NCBI RefSeq assembly: GCF_963576615.1 | Contig: NC_088711.1 | Location: 7,930,869 to 7,994,868 of the forward strand | Source: Watersipora subatra | Taxonomy: Eukaryota; Bryozoa; Gymnolaemata; Cheilostomatida; Watersiporidae | Length of the DNA stretch: 64,000 nt | Direction: 5' to 3' | Shown here: one piece after another, positions 51,201 through 61,529 of the stretch | Layout: each line of letters starts with the position of its first letter | Numbering within the stretch: the stretch's first letter is position 1 | Program-made: the position numbers and the translations under genes | The notes under the pieces: model-generated | Seen by the model: only the letters and a program-made list of their open reading frames with translations | What the model was told of the DNA's origin: nothing | Databases searched by the model: none

Positions 51201-54200
51201 CAATAACATCAGCCATGACAATGGTTAAACAATGATCATGAATTTCCACAGTTGAGATAGTAATTATTGCTCATATTAAAGAAATGATGATTATAGTTTA
51301 TTACATTAATATATGCTTATGATTTAAAGCAATTCCATATCTACATGACTTGCAAAGGCACTGAATAGATAGTGTTAAGTGAGTTGATGCAGTCAATTAC
51401 TCATAGATAATACAGAAAGTCATACTGGGGTTGTATTACATTGGTGTGATGGGAAGCTAATTGACTGCCATCAACTGGAAGTATTGACATCGTGTGGTGA
51501 TAGAGTGATTAATTGACATCACAGTCCACAAACAGCCATTGCATGTAATATTAGATTTTAATACATATCAATCAAATACATAGACTAGCTTGAAGCAAGG
51601 ATGTCCACTAGTTAGTGTACATCCTTGCTTGATGTAAACAAGCAAAAAGTTTGAAAGTTAGAGTGGCAAATGTTGTTATATGTTAAATAAAAATAAATTA
51701 TACTAAATTATAATTATATAAAAATAAAATAGAGTCTTTTATTATCTTATTTATGAAATAATTTTTCATTGTAATCATAATTAAACAGATTATATTTAGC
51801 CATCACTTGCTAATTATTTTACATTTAAACACGCTTACAGTTTTATTTTTCTTCCTAATTTATTTCAACAAAACATTTCTTTCATGATATGAAATTTAAA
51901 AGTTGTAGTTGTTTGAAAAAGCTTGAAAACCTTTACAGTTGTTTTTATTTTCTCTCGTTTCTTCAATTATTTCAATTACACAAAACACTTCTCATGATAT
52001 GTAGTTTGAAAGTTAGAATGGCAAATTTTGTAACATGTTAAATAAAAATAAATTATACTTAATTATACTAAATTATAATTATATAAAAATAAAATAGACT
52101 TTTTTATTGCTTTATTTATTAAATAATTTTTTATTGTAATCATAGCTAAACAGATTATATTTAGCCATTACTTGCTAATTATTTTACACTGAAACACATT
52201 TACAGTTTTATTTTTCTTAATTTATTTCAACAAAAAACTTCTTTCATGATATGAAATTTAATAGTTGTAGTTGTTTGAAAAAGCTTGAAAACCTTTACAG
52301 TTGTTTTCTTTTTCCTCTAAATTCATTTGAACTGCTTAAAAATATTTTCTCATGATATGAAGTTTAAAAGTTAGAATGGTAAATGTTGTATACGGTATGT
52401 TATATAAAAATAAATTTTCTGTCCAAAGACTTTTTTATTACTCGGGCAACATCGGATAGTACAGCTCATAGTTGATGGCAGTCGATTAGCTTCCCATACC
52501 ACTAATGTAATTCAACCCCAGTATGACTATCTGTCTTATCTATGAGTAACTGATTGCATTAACTCACTTACTTAACACTATCTATTCAGTGCCTTTGCAA
52601 GTCATGTAGGTATGGAATTGCTTTAAATAGTAAGCATATATTAGAGTAATAAACTATAATCATCATTTCTTTAATATGAACATTAATTACTATCTTAACC
52701 GTGGAAATTCATCATCCATGTTTAACCATTCTCATGGCTGATGTTATTGATCTAGTCAATCACTACGATTGACTAGATCTGATACACCCGCAGGCACCCA
52801 TTAGCTAATAGAAATTAAACTATTTATGTATATACTACAAAACTAGAATGTATGGTGAATCAGAGTGTCCCGGGTTTGCAACCCGAGTTGATAAACCGAG
52901 TTATATTTACAAACACGAGTTTGTAAATATGTATAACTCGAGTTGTAAACACAACTCGAGTTCATCGGGGTTAAAACCCAGCCCGAGTTCTTTGAACAGC
53001 AACCCGAGTTCAACAACTCGGTTTGAGAACATGAACCGCGAGGCACTGTGAGGCTCCATAGTATCTTGCTGATATCTGCTATCTGATAGCTGATATCAGT
53101 ATCTGATATCTGTTTGTCTCTATTCTCAGGTACATCTGGAACACAGAGCACTGCAGCCATACGCGCTGCCGCGACACAGGCCATTGCTGCCACACAACAG
53201 ATGATGCCTCATACAGGTAGACGGTCTACCAGTCTCAAGGCCAGTATTGAAGCCACTAAGAAGACTGATCAATGGCCAACCCTTTCCGAATCTCTGTCAT
53301 CTAGCAGCCAATCTGCCGCTGACACATCACACAGGTCTCAGCGAGTAAAAAAGTATGTACACGTATATTCATAGTGCATACTGCTAAAGTTTCCCTTGCC
53401 AAATCTTACAGTTATGACCTTGGCTATTAGCTTACAGAAATGTTATAACTTGACCTTTGCTGTTAAATTAACTTGTACATGTATATTTACACTGATCTCA
53501 AGCTAAAATTCAAGTAATCAAGATGATACATTTAGTTTTGTTGGAAATAACTTTCAACGCCTTTCAAGGTTCGCCATGCATTCTAAAAATAGACCATGCT
53601 GCTTTACATACTTTTTCTCAAAACATTTTGATTCTAAAATCGAAGGAAATTTCTTTTTCTAATTTACTTTTTGTAATATTTATTGAATTAAAGATGATAG
53701 TTGTGGTTTTAGACACACACAAAAAGCTGAGGAGCTAATCAAGGCGCAGCAAGCCAAAAAACAGGCGCATCATCCGAGTTCTCAGAGCCAGTTAGGAACG
53801 GGACAAAGTCCTGGTGCTAATGCTGAGTCTACGGATGATGGCCAGGGTTCCTCTGACTGGGCATTTGATCCAAATGAACCTCGCTACTGTGTTTGCAACC
53901 AGGTGTCCTACGGAGAGATGGTGGGATGCGACAATGCTGACGTATGGCTTTTCTCTCTTGCGCATTATTTACTAATGAGTTTTTAACAACAACCTATCTT
54001 ATTGATACATGTACACTGCAGACAACCTTTGATGTGCATCTGTTATAAAACATTACATATGTTATAGAACATTACATATGTTATAAAACATTACATCTGT
54101 TATAAAACATCACATCTGTTATGGAACATTACATATGTTATAGAACATTACATCTGTTATAGAACATTACATATGTTATAGAACATTACATCTGTTATAA

Positions 54201-54653
54201 AACATTACATATGTTATAGAACATTACATCTGTTATAGAACATTACGTATGTTATAGAACATTACATCTGTTATAGAACATTACATCTGTTATAGAACAT
54301 CACATCTGTGTGTACACTTTCAGTCCAATATTTCAAGCAATAATATTTTTTGGTAATAAGTAGTAATAATTTCATTCAGTCTCCAATATTTAGCTAATGT
54401 ATTTTTAAGGTTTCTGTAATTTTATGTAAGCATTTGTGAAGCTCTAACCATCTGTTTACTTGTTAAACTACAGTATGTGGAACTGTTGACACTGTGTAAC
54501 TGGTACATGTAGCTCAATCCATTGTTGCTGTGTTTGTAGTGTACAATTGAATGGTTTCACTACGGCTGTGTTGGACTCACTTCGGCTCCAAAAGGGAAAT
54601 GGTACTGTCCTTCGTGTCAATCTTCTATGAAAAGACGTGGTGGTCGGCGGTAG
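42229..54653 (+). CDS. ING3: Inhibitor of growth protein 3 (PHD-finger), 10 exons
   Basis: Exons: 42229-42256, 42480-42551, 42676-42782, 43890-43955, 44603-44699, 45211-45261, 49397-49585, 53130-53352, 53713-53941, 54540-54653; 391 codons, all phases consistent, close to vertebrate ING3 (about 418). The N-terminal ING domain begins MLYLEDFLE and includes [12 protein letters not shown] and [14 protein letters not shown] middle segment has the family block [10 protein letters not shown]. The C-terminal PHD finger runs from about 335: Cys ligands in [18 protein letters not shown], then WFHYGCVGL and KWYCPSC, with the acidic/aromatic surface expected for H3K4me3 binding, and a basic tail KRRGGRR. 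Family knowledge: a nuclear subunit of the NuA4/TIP60 histone acetyltransferase complex. Introns 6, 7 and 9 carry minisatellites. Exon 7 begins at the last of three copies of a duplicated acceptor. Confidence 0.96.
42783..44602. other. ING3 introns 3 and 4, nothing recognised
   Basis: AT-rich introns (42783-43889 and 43956-44602) around the 66-bp exon 4, without supportable repeats or genes. Confidence 0.5.
45331..45832. repeat. Minisatellite, 31-bp unit (second family)
   Basis: About 16 copies of gtgggagcatatatgaaact plus gtatactacaa, beginning about 70 bp after the ING3 exon 6 donor. Confidence 0.96.
46391..49072. repeat. Minisatellite, 28-bp unit, ~96 copies
   Basis: Unit tcatgtaaatagcccttatg plus catcaagg, in ING3 intron 6. 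Variant units (aaccctt, gctctt, gccgtt, gacctt, cacc) recur in the same order 700 bp apart, from about 46490 to 47100 and again from 47190 to 47800, so 25 units were duplicated as a block. Confidence 0.97.
49268..49437 (+). repeat. Triplicated 3' splice site and exon start in ING3
   Basis: Three tandem copies of a 52-56 bp unit (gttgggattttgtag, then aaagaaagaatttgtcccac caccacaacg). Acceptor AGs end at 49288, 49340 and 49396. Only the third gives an open frame into exon 7: the first runs into a TGA in the second copy and the second reaches a TAG in the third. Confidence 0.88.
49870..51066. repeat. Minisatellite, 59-bp unit
   Basis: About 20 copies of a 59-bp unit beginning gaccatctcatggaaacctg and ending tctgctattagt. 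Some units carry an extra gact (63 bp). In ING3 intron 7. Confidence 0.97.
51177..52767. mobile_element. Fold-back element with ~300-bp inverted arms
   Basis: The left arm 51177-51475 (cgtagtgattgactagaact ... ttgactgccatcaact) is matched by the inverted right arm 52470-52767 (agttgatggcagtcgattag ... gatctagtcaatcactacg) with roughly 10% divergence and a 6-bp indel near the end. The ~1-kb interior is AT-rich, non-coding and itself tandemly repeated. No target duplication was confirmed. In ING3 intron 7. Confidence 0.85.
51648..52440. repeat. ~356-bp AT-rich tandem repeat inside the fold-back element
   Basis: Units begin agtttgaaagttagarTGGcaaat at 51648, 52003 and (partial) 52361. A related piece occurs at about 62800-62885, where it runs into ttattacccgggcaatgccg. 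Confidence 0.85.
53353..53712. other. ING3 intron 8, nothing recognised
   Basis: Short AT-rich intron, no feature besides its splice sites. Confidence 0.6.
54042..54309. repeat. Minisatellite, 19-bp unit
   Basis: About 14 copies of gttatagaacattacatct with alternating ct/at ends, in ING3 intron 9. Confidence 0.95.
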
Positions 54654-54895
54654 CGTTTACATTCTTTTTCATTGTCCTTGTGTCTATGTGACACTTCGTT
54701 ACCATTGGACGGTTGTGTATAGACCACTCCTACCTGTTAATAAGGATTTTCTGTAAATATTTGAAGTAGGAAACACGTAGGTAACTGTAGACAATACTGA
54801 ATAATTGTGTGCTGCTTGGAATGCGACCACAGAATTACTAACTCATAGGTGCTTTTTTCAGATACTTTTTTCACAAATATTGTATTGTTCTAGTG

Positions 54896-54901
54896 AATAA
54901 A
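54896..54901 (+). terminator. ING3 polyadenylation signal
   Basis: AATAAA about 243 bp after the ING3 stop codon, the first such hexamer in the 3' region. Confidence 0.7.
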
Positions 54902-55205
54902 GTTATATGATGATGACCAGTGAATGGTTTATGATATTATATTCAACTACAAAATATGCCCAAGCAGCCCAGCAGAACAATTGTTTGCATATTTCACTTG
55001 AAAAAACAATAAGATGCATTAATTTTACACAAAATCAGTTTTATGAACCAACTTATTAAATTTAACTTTAACTTAGCTTTAATCTATTGGTTGAATTGCG
55101 TGTCTTGGATTAATTTATTTTGTTTCTGGTGAGGTTGAGCGTTCAGCAAAACTGATATAGCGTCAACGCTCCTCCAATCTGAGAAACTTTCGGGTGCGGT
55201 GTGTG
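54902..55205. other. ING3 3' flank, nothing recognised
   Basis: Intergenic AT-rich sequence between the ING3 poly(A) signal and a MITE. Confidence 0.5.
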
Positions 55206-55571
55206 CAGACCTGCCAACCCTAGAGTGGGGAAAAGAGTGAGTCTATTTTGGGGGGCAATGAAAACGCAAGAATTTGATCAGCGGGGTAAATATGAATATT
55301 TATTCATAGCGTATAAAAACACCACAGCGGGCAGCGAAAGATAATATAACTCCATATGGAAACCACATGTCGTGGAGGTTATTAATAGATGCGCATGCCA
55401 CAAATATGTTTATACACAGTTGTTTTTTAGTCGTAAGTATATGATTACTACTTTAAGATTGGGTCAAAAAACAGGTTTGCTTGGGTAAAAGGGGCAATTG
55501 CCTGACACGGGCGTGAGATGCGTGAGGCGTAGGGCAATTGCGTGAGTCTCACGCCCAATGCGTATGGTATG
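55206..55571. mobile_element. hAT-type MITE, 366 bp, unfilled copy
   Basis: Same family as 41039-41643: left end cagacctgccaac, shared blocks ggcaatgaaaacgc, cacatgtcgtggaggttatt and tctcacgcccaatgcg. The right end is decayed (gtatggtatg). Flanks ggtgtgtg and ggtgcgtg are a 7/8 target duplication. It lacks both the nested MITE and the palindrome. Confidence 0.83.
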
Positions 55572-55993
55572 GGTGCGTGTATGAAACGGACCCCGAGTTA
55601 TATAAAGAGTTGTCTTTACAAGAACCTTGTCACCCATTCCTTCAGTTGTGATTGGCTTGCGCATGAGTAGAAAATAGAACATAGTTTACAATCTTAAACT
55701 CGTGCTTGCGCATGGTAATCAGTAAAAATCTCGCTTTCAATATCTCTATGTGACTACTTGTCATTAGATAAGGCGTACGTCTATGCTAGTATCTATATTT
55801 TGTTGATTTTAAATTAATAGGCGTTTCCATTTTGCCCATTTTAAGATTGTCTGACTTTTGTCGTCTAGTTTGTCGTGTAGACCTCTCATTCCTTCGTTAT
55901 CTAATCGTATTAGTTGGCAGGGCCGTTTAGCTCATTCGTGTCCTAACCAAAGTCCCACCGAATTACGCTCTGGGGGACACCATTTAGGACAAA
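55572..55993. other. 5' flank of the SEPHS exon
   Basis: Presumed promoter and 5' UTR of the selenophosphate synthetase gene. No TATA or other element is clear enough to call. Confidence 0.5.
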
Positions 55994-56219
55994 ATGGAAA
56001 GCTTGAATTTGCGGAGACCCTTTGATCCAGTGGCGCACGATTTAGATCCTGCGTTTAGACTAACGAAGTTCTCTGATCTGAAAGGATGTGGTTGCAAGGT
56101 TCCTCAATCGGTGCTTGGTCGTCTATTAGGAGACATTTTTACAGAACCGGCAAACGAAGAAGAGTCGAACTTTCAAAATATATTTATGAGTCAGTCCCAC
56201 AACAAAGCTCAAAGATTGG
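55994..56219 (+). CDS. Selenophosphate synthetase, first coding exon (partial gene)
   Basis: ATG at 55994. It encodes 75 residues with the N-terminal signature of animal selenide, water dikinases: RPFDPVAHDLDPAFRLTKFS followed by DLKGCGCKVPQSVLGRLL. The enzyme makes monoselenophosphate from selenide and ATP, the selenium donor for selenocysteine synthesis. The catalytic position (first residue of the C-G-C triplet, after LKG) is a TGT cysteine codon; it is selenocysteine in typical SPS2 and another residue such as Thr in vertebrate SPS1. Donor G/GTGGGT at 56219, phase 1, fits the family's exon end (RLG, before IGMD). No following exon is visible up to 64000. The gene may continue beyond the window, or be a fragment. 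A Ty3/gypsy element begins 70 bp after the donor. Confidence 0.85.
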
Positions 56220-56288
56220 GTGGGTTGCCGTGTAATGTCCTGTTACTATACGCGTTATTGTGAAAACTATTTTTTTCTATTTTGATAC

Positions 56289-56481
56289 TGTGTGGTTGTT
56301 ACTAGTTAGATGGTAGGAGATTATTTATTCAGGACGTGAACACTGATAATAAAGAAGTAGCCATTGCCGTTGTCACGAGCGCAACTGTCTGTATTTACAT
56401 GACGTCCTTTAACACAAAAACCGGAGGTACACAACTCCTAGTATTATACGATGCGGTGTAACATAACACGAATATAGCACA
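56289..56481 (-). repeat. 3' LTR of the Ty3/gypsy element
   Basis: 193 bp, tgtgtggttgttactagtta at the left end and ...tatagcaca at the right. Preceded by GATAC. Confidence 0.95.
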
Positions 56482-56492
56482 TCTCCTTTCCT
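56482..56492 (-). other. Polypurine tract
   Basis: AGGAAAGGAGA on the - strand, directly abutting the 3' LTR; it would prime plus-strand DNA synthesis. Confidence 0.85.
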
Positions 56493-56669
56493 AAGTATGT
56501 TTGAAGCAATGAGTAGAACAGATTATGCCTTTGAAACGAGTAAAACCAAACATGAGTAACAAAGTGATATAACTAACATGGCTAGCAAGAGAAATGCACT
56601 GAGTACTGTAAGCAACTAGCTACAAAATGAATAGCATATAAAAGCTATAATCTGACTGACTGGCGATGC

Positions 56670-58763
56670 CTAGCATTCTTCAATCAGTCGACGTGGCGGT
56701 CTGATTGTACGACGAGGTCTCGAAGTCGTAGGCGTGCTATTCATACTTTGGGCGCAACTTGACAGAGAACTGTGTGAATCCGGATTTTCAGGTATTGAAT
56801 TGTCAGTATTGGGCGGAGAGTCAATAAGTGCTGTTCGGTTTCGGCGAATCTCGCTACCTGCAGATACTATGTACGTGCGGTTAGGTAACACCTCCTTCAC
56901 TTGTCCATATTGTTGTAAATCACGTACAAATACGGGGCTACCTTTTCGTAGGGTAGGCAACTCTTTAACCTGTTGTGATCAGTCATGTCGCTCTTTCATT
57001 TTCACCTTGTATTCCTCATTGACAGACTGGAACGCTTTGTGATCTACCTGGCTGGTTGTGTGATAGTGAATTTGAGCAACCTGTGTACAAAGACTACGGT
57101 TCATTAGCAACTCAGCGGGCGATCTTCCTCCATGTATCGGCGATGTACGATAAGCTAGAAGTCCTAGGTACAAATCTCCAGATTTCTGAAGTATGGACTT
57201 TATAGTCTTAACCATTCGATCTGCAGCACCGTTGGCTCCGGGATATATAGGCGATAAAGTTACACTTTGAAACTTGTAGGTTTTTGCAAAGTCTCTAAAA
57301 TCTTGTGAAGAATATTGTGGTCCATTATCAGACAGAACCATTTCGGGTACTCCGTGCCTGACAAAAATGCTTTTCATCTGGTTGATTACACTTTTGCTGC
57401 TTTCATTGGGTAGTAGGGCTACCTCTGGGTATCGAGAGTAGTAGTCAGTCACGAGTAGATATGGCTTTCTATTGTGATAAAATAAGTCGGTGCCTACTAT
57501 CTGCCATAGTCGGTTAAGAGTGGCTGTAGGTAGTAAAGGTTCTTTAGTGACAGGAGCGGTTTCTTTACATACCCTGCAGTTTTTAATAATTTCTTCTATC
57601 TCTCGCGCCATGTTTGGCCACCAAACGCATCGACGTCCTCTCTCGGTACATTTATACAATCCTAAATGCCCTTCATGCAGGCTGGCTAAAGTTTCCAGAC
57701 GTTCTGTTTGTGGAATAATTATGCGGTTTTGATAAGTCAACAAATCATTGCACGGCGTAATATACCCTCTGCTTTCAAAGTATGGTTTGATTATGGAATT
57801 GATACTGGACAAATAGTGTGGCCACCCAGAGTTTACATACTTCTTGACCTGGCACATCACTTCGTTCGCTTCTTGAGATAGCCTAAGCTTTTCGACATGC
57901 ATATCTGTGCTTGGCATGAGCATAGCTTGACGAGAATAAGTGTCTACTTCCTCTACAAATAGAATATCATTCTCTGTGGGAATGGTGCACGGGCATCTCG
58001 ACACTGCATTAGCAGAAACATTCTCCTTACCGGGAATATGCTTTATCTGGTATTTGAAACGTATTAGTCTTAGCCTGAATCGTTGTATTCGAGCTGGCAG
58101 TTTACTGATTTCCTGATCTCCAAGCAGTGACACTAAAGGTTTGTGGTCGGTCTCTATAGTAAGGTCAAGTATACCAATGATATATCGAGAAAACCTTTCT
58201 GTGGCCCAAGTAACTCCCAATGCCTCCTCTATTACGGCATATTTACGTTCACTTTCGGACAGAGATCGGCTTGCGGCAGCTACTAGTCGACGGGTGCCAT
58301 CTGACTGTTTCTGACTCAAGACAGCTCCTAATTCGTAATCGGACGCATCCGTTGAAAAATATGTCTCTTTATTTGGGTCATACGGGGCAAGAATCGATGT
58401 AGATGTAAACTCCTCTTTGAGACGATCAAACGCTTTTTGCTGGGAATCATTCCATATCCAACAACTCTTTTTGCACAAGAGCTCTCGGAGCGGTTGGCTG
58501 ATGTGTGCTACAGCAGAACTAAACTTGCCATATTTGTTGACAATGCCTAGGCAGCTCCTAACATCACGTACACACATTGATGTCGGAAAGTCCAGCAATG
58601 CAGATATTCTTTCACCTGTGTGAATACCACTAGCATCAATGCGATACCCTAAATAGTCTACTGACGTTTTCTTTAGAGCACACTTTGCATGCTTTAACGT
58701 TAGACTAGCGTCGTGCATGCGGCGTAGCACTTGCGATAAATGGGAGTTATGCTCTCTCGTCAT
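56670..58763 (-). pseudogene. Ty3/gypsy pol, 3' part: RNase H and integrase
   Basis: A long frame runs from 58763 to the stop at 56981-56979. It covers the RT thumb, RNase H (YFSTDASDYELGAVLSQ and TETDHKPL-like ETDHKPLVSLL) and integrase. Integrase shows the HHCC zinc site (HEGHLGLYKCTERGRR, CRVC), catalytic Asp in GTDLF and LSDNGPQY, and at the third catalytic site, 35 residues later, Asp instead of Glu (NGAADR, codon at 57219-57221). The frame continues in phase after the TGA to 56670, ending in a basic tail. Broken and probably inactive. Confidence 0.93.
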
Positions 58764-59830
58764 TACCCATCACTAATACATCATCCTTATGTACTACGAC
58801 ACCTGCGATACCTTCTAATATTTTTGTCATTTCTCTGCAGAATATCTCTGGAGCTGATTTTAGTCCAAATTGCAATTTACGGTAGTATAAACTTCCAAAT
58901 GGTGTCAAGAAAGTGGTGAGATGTTGGGATTTGCCAGACAATGGTATTTGCCAAAATCCGCAGTTGGCATCTAGTTTTAAAAATATGTGATCACCATTAA
59001 GTTTTGACAGACTGTCCTCGACGGTTGCCATGGGAAAAACTTCATGTCGTACGTACTTATTTAGCTGTGTAAAGTCTGTACAGATACGAACACTGTCCTG
59101 TTTAGGTACAACGACCATCGGTGTACACCATTCCATAGGCTGTTTCGCTTCTTCAATAACGCCTAAAGATATCATACCCTCTAACTTAGTTTTGTCAAGT
59201 AATGGAAAGGGTATGGCTTGTGGCACGAATATACTGTACGGCTTGGCATCGTCAGTCAGTCTGATTTCACATTCAGTCTTTACAGCTCCTAGACCCTGAA
59301 AAAGTCTTTTATCAACAAAATTATCAACACCATTCGCAAAATCATCAACATTATCAACGTAACAGGCAAGCAAACCAAGACTTTGACATGCAAATTTACT
59401 CAATAGGTTCACATCTTGATTATGCACAACGTAAATTGTTTCTGATATAGATTTGTTACCATGTGTAAGAATTGCATCAGTTTGACCAACACAAGGTATT
59501 TCTAAGTTACCAGGACCTCTTAGTCTCTTAGTATTGGGCTGCAATGGAGAGGATATAGCATTTGGTCCACACACAGTTGCTGCAGCACCAGAATCTAGTT
59601 TAAATGTTGCTGTATTGGTATGTCCTTGTATGTCAATGGCTAGTTTGGCCATCCATGGTTTACTACCATTTCTATCGCTGTTCTTGATTTCTCCAGTAAA
59701 CAACTCGACTTCAGTCACAGATTTTCCAGAGAAGCACATTTGCTTCCAATGGCCTCTCTTGCCACATGCAGTACATGTAGATCTCAATGCTGGACAGGAG
59801 TCTCTGGAATGTGGGGCTTTTCCACAGCGT
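58747..59830 (-). pseudogene. Ty3/gypsy protease and reverse transcriptase, 5' part of pol
   Basis: From the TAA at 59832-59830, an open frame runs to 58747. It has a CCHC zinc knuckle (CTACGKRGHWKQMC), an aspartic protease site (FKLDSGAAATVCG), and RT motifs: VRICTDFTQLNKYV, LKLDANCGFWQIPL, FGLKSAPEIF and the catalytic HKDDVLV (58780-58791, both Asp present). The frame ends a few codons later; the rest of RT is in another frame overlapping at 58747-58763, so a frameshift separates them. Confidence 0.93.
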
Positions 59831-59832
59831 TA

Positions 59833-60646
59833 ACATCGGTTTTTAGGGATAGATGAGGCAACCCTATTATTTGCCGAAGTGTTGTCAAAGCTATTGGCGT
59901 GTCCTTGGGTTGTCGGCCTGTGTCTAACATTACCAGTATTCGATGATTTGTGTCCTTTTAAGTAAGAGTTTCGGTTTGAGCTAGATGTGTCATTCTTTCA
60001 GCTATGTTGTGGCTGTCGTGAACTGAATCTGTTGGCATGTACATCTACAGCTGATCCCCTGACTACTGACTGTGCTTGTTTAGCTGATTCAAAGCGTCTA
60101 GCTATCATCACTGCGTCATCTAGCGTCAGATCTGCATCGGCTTGTAGTTTTTCACTCAACTTGTCTTCAGTAACGCCCACTACTAATCTGTCACGTATTA
60201 GCTCTTTTCGTAGATCTCTATAGTCACAAAACTCAGCTTGGCGATATAGAATGTGAATAAACACATCTATAGAATCACTACCTTGTGTCAGTTTGTTGAA
60301 TTTAGCTCTCTCAACAATGAGATTTCTCCTAACTCCCAAAGTATTCATTGAATGCATCAATCACAGAATCGTAGTCAGTTTCTTCTATTCTACGGCTAAG
60401 CACTACATCCTCTGCTTGCTCCCCTAACATATAAATAAGAGTGTTAATCTGTTCACGCTGAGGTCTAGTATCCAAACCGCTCGCTTCTCTATACCTCCTC
60501 CATCTACTATACCATGTCGTCCAACCGGCAGGTTCGGCAAAGTCAAATTTGTCAGGTGTGTACAGCTTGGGTGCAGAATAATGCACTCTTAATGGCTCCA
60601 CCGTTCGTTCATCAGCATCACTGGCTTCCCCCTTTTCGTCAGACAT
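59833..60646 (-). pseudogene. Ty3/gypsy gag, broken
   Basis: ATG at 60646, nine bases after the primer site. The first frame (capsid N-terminus with WTTWYSRWRRYREASG) ends at 60329; a +1 frame beginning before 60345 continues the same capsid domain (NLIVERAKFNKLTQG, KELIRDRLVVGV) to a TGA at 60000-59998. The same frame goes on through a first CCHC knuckle that is split by the TAA at 59832-59830. Confidence 0.9.
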
Positions 60647-60654
60647 GATGCAAA

Positions 60655-60668
60655 CACCGCTGCCACCA
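60655..60668 (-). other. Primer binding site, tRNA-Leu
   Basis: TGGTGGCAGCGGTG on the - strand directly next to the 5' LTR is the exact complement of the 3' end of animal tRNA-Leu (…CACCGCTGCCA plus CCA). Confidence 0.88.
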
Positions 60669-60861
60669 TGTGTAGTTGTTACTAGTTAGATGGTAGGAGA
60701 TTATTTATTTAGGACGGGAACACTGATAATAAAGAAGTAGCCATTGCCGTTGTCACGAGCGCAACTGTCTGTATTTACATGACGTCCTTTAACACAAAAA
60801 CCAGAGGCACACAACTCCTAGTATTATACAATGCAGTGTAACATAACACGAATATAGCACA
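60669..60861 (-). repeat. 5' LTR of the Ty3/gypsy element
   Basis: 193 bp, pairs with 56289-56481 (7 mismatches, no indels). Followed by GATAC. Confidence 0.95.
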
Positions 60862-60866
60862 GATAC

Positions 60867-61529
60867 TAATAACATTCGATTAGCTACTAATTTTCAAGCT
60901 AACTCGTTTCGCGTTGTATAGTGCGTGACTTCTTAGAGATAATGTTTTATGGTGGACTACAGACAACAATATATTAAAATCAAATTGCCAGCTGTGCTGT
61001 ATTGTTTTTTTTTTAGAGAATTCTCACAGATACGATGTTATAGATTTGAGAGGCGCACTCACTTCTAGCAAGATAGGTTTCTATCTTGGGCAGTGGACTG
61101 CTTTGTGTGTTTCAATGAAATTAATACAATGTTCTTCTGAATGCACAATTGGGCATTCAATGTGTGGCCTATGTAGGCTAAGTATTAAGCAGTAAACACT
61201 CACAACATAGTAGCAAATGAAAAGTGCAATATCACAAACAATTCAGATAAATTTACACTAAGAGTAGGCTCGTGACATCCAACCGCAATTGTTGGTAAAT
61301 TTTGATTTTATGTCAAAGGCGAGTGATAGCAGGAAATGGATGCTCGTGGACATCACTGATGTTTAGTCTGCATGTTTTCTCAAGTTTTAGCATTTTTCAA
61401 GTTGTATGCTGCAGTCTGTTGGCTATAACATATATAAAAATTGTTTCCTCACCCCGGTTAACACAAGTGGATGGTAATGCTTACTCAAGCTCAAGTATCC
61501 TACAAAAAACCTGGGAGTTTGAGAAGTTG
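60867..61529. other. Sequence after the retrotransposon, nothing recognised
   Basis: Resumes the SEPHS intron or flank. A pyrimidine run ending TTTTTTAG near 61014 resembles an acceptor, but what follows does not encode the expected SEPHS second exon. Confidence 0.45.

Larger units (their letters stand above)
56289..60861 (-). mobile_element. Ty3/gypsy LTR retrotransposon, full-length but defective
   Basis: 193-bp LTRs (TG...CA) at 56289-56481 and 60669-60861 differ at 7 positions (about 96% identical). Target duplication GATAC at 56284-56288 and 60862-60866. Transcription runs on the - strand: 5' LTR on the right, primer site next to it, gag, protease, reverse transcriptase, RNase H, integrase, then polypurine tract and 3' LTR on the left. 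Order RT-RNaseH-IN and chromodomain-free end place it in Ty3/gypsy (Metaviridae); no env. Coding is interrupted by two frameshifts and three in-frame stops, so it is not autonomous. Confidence 0.96.
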
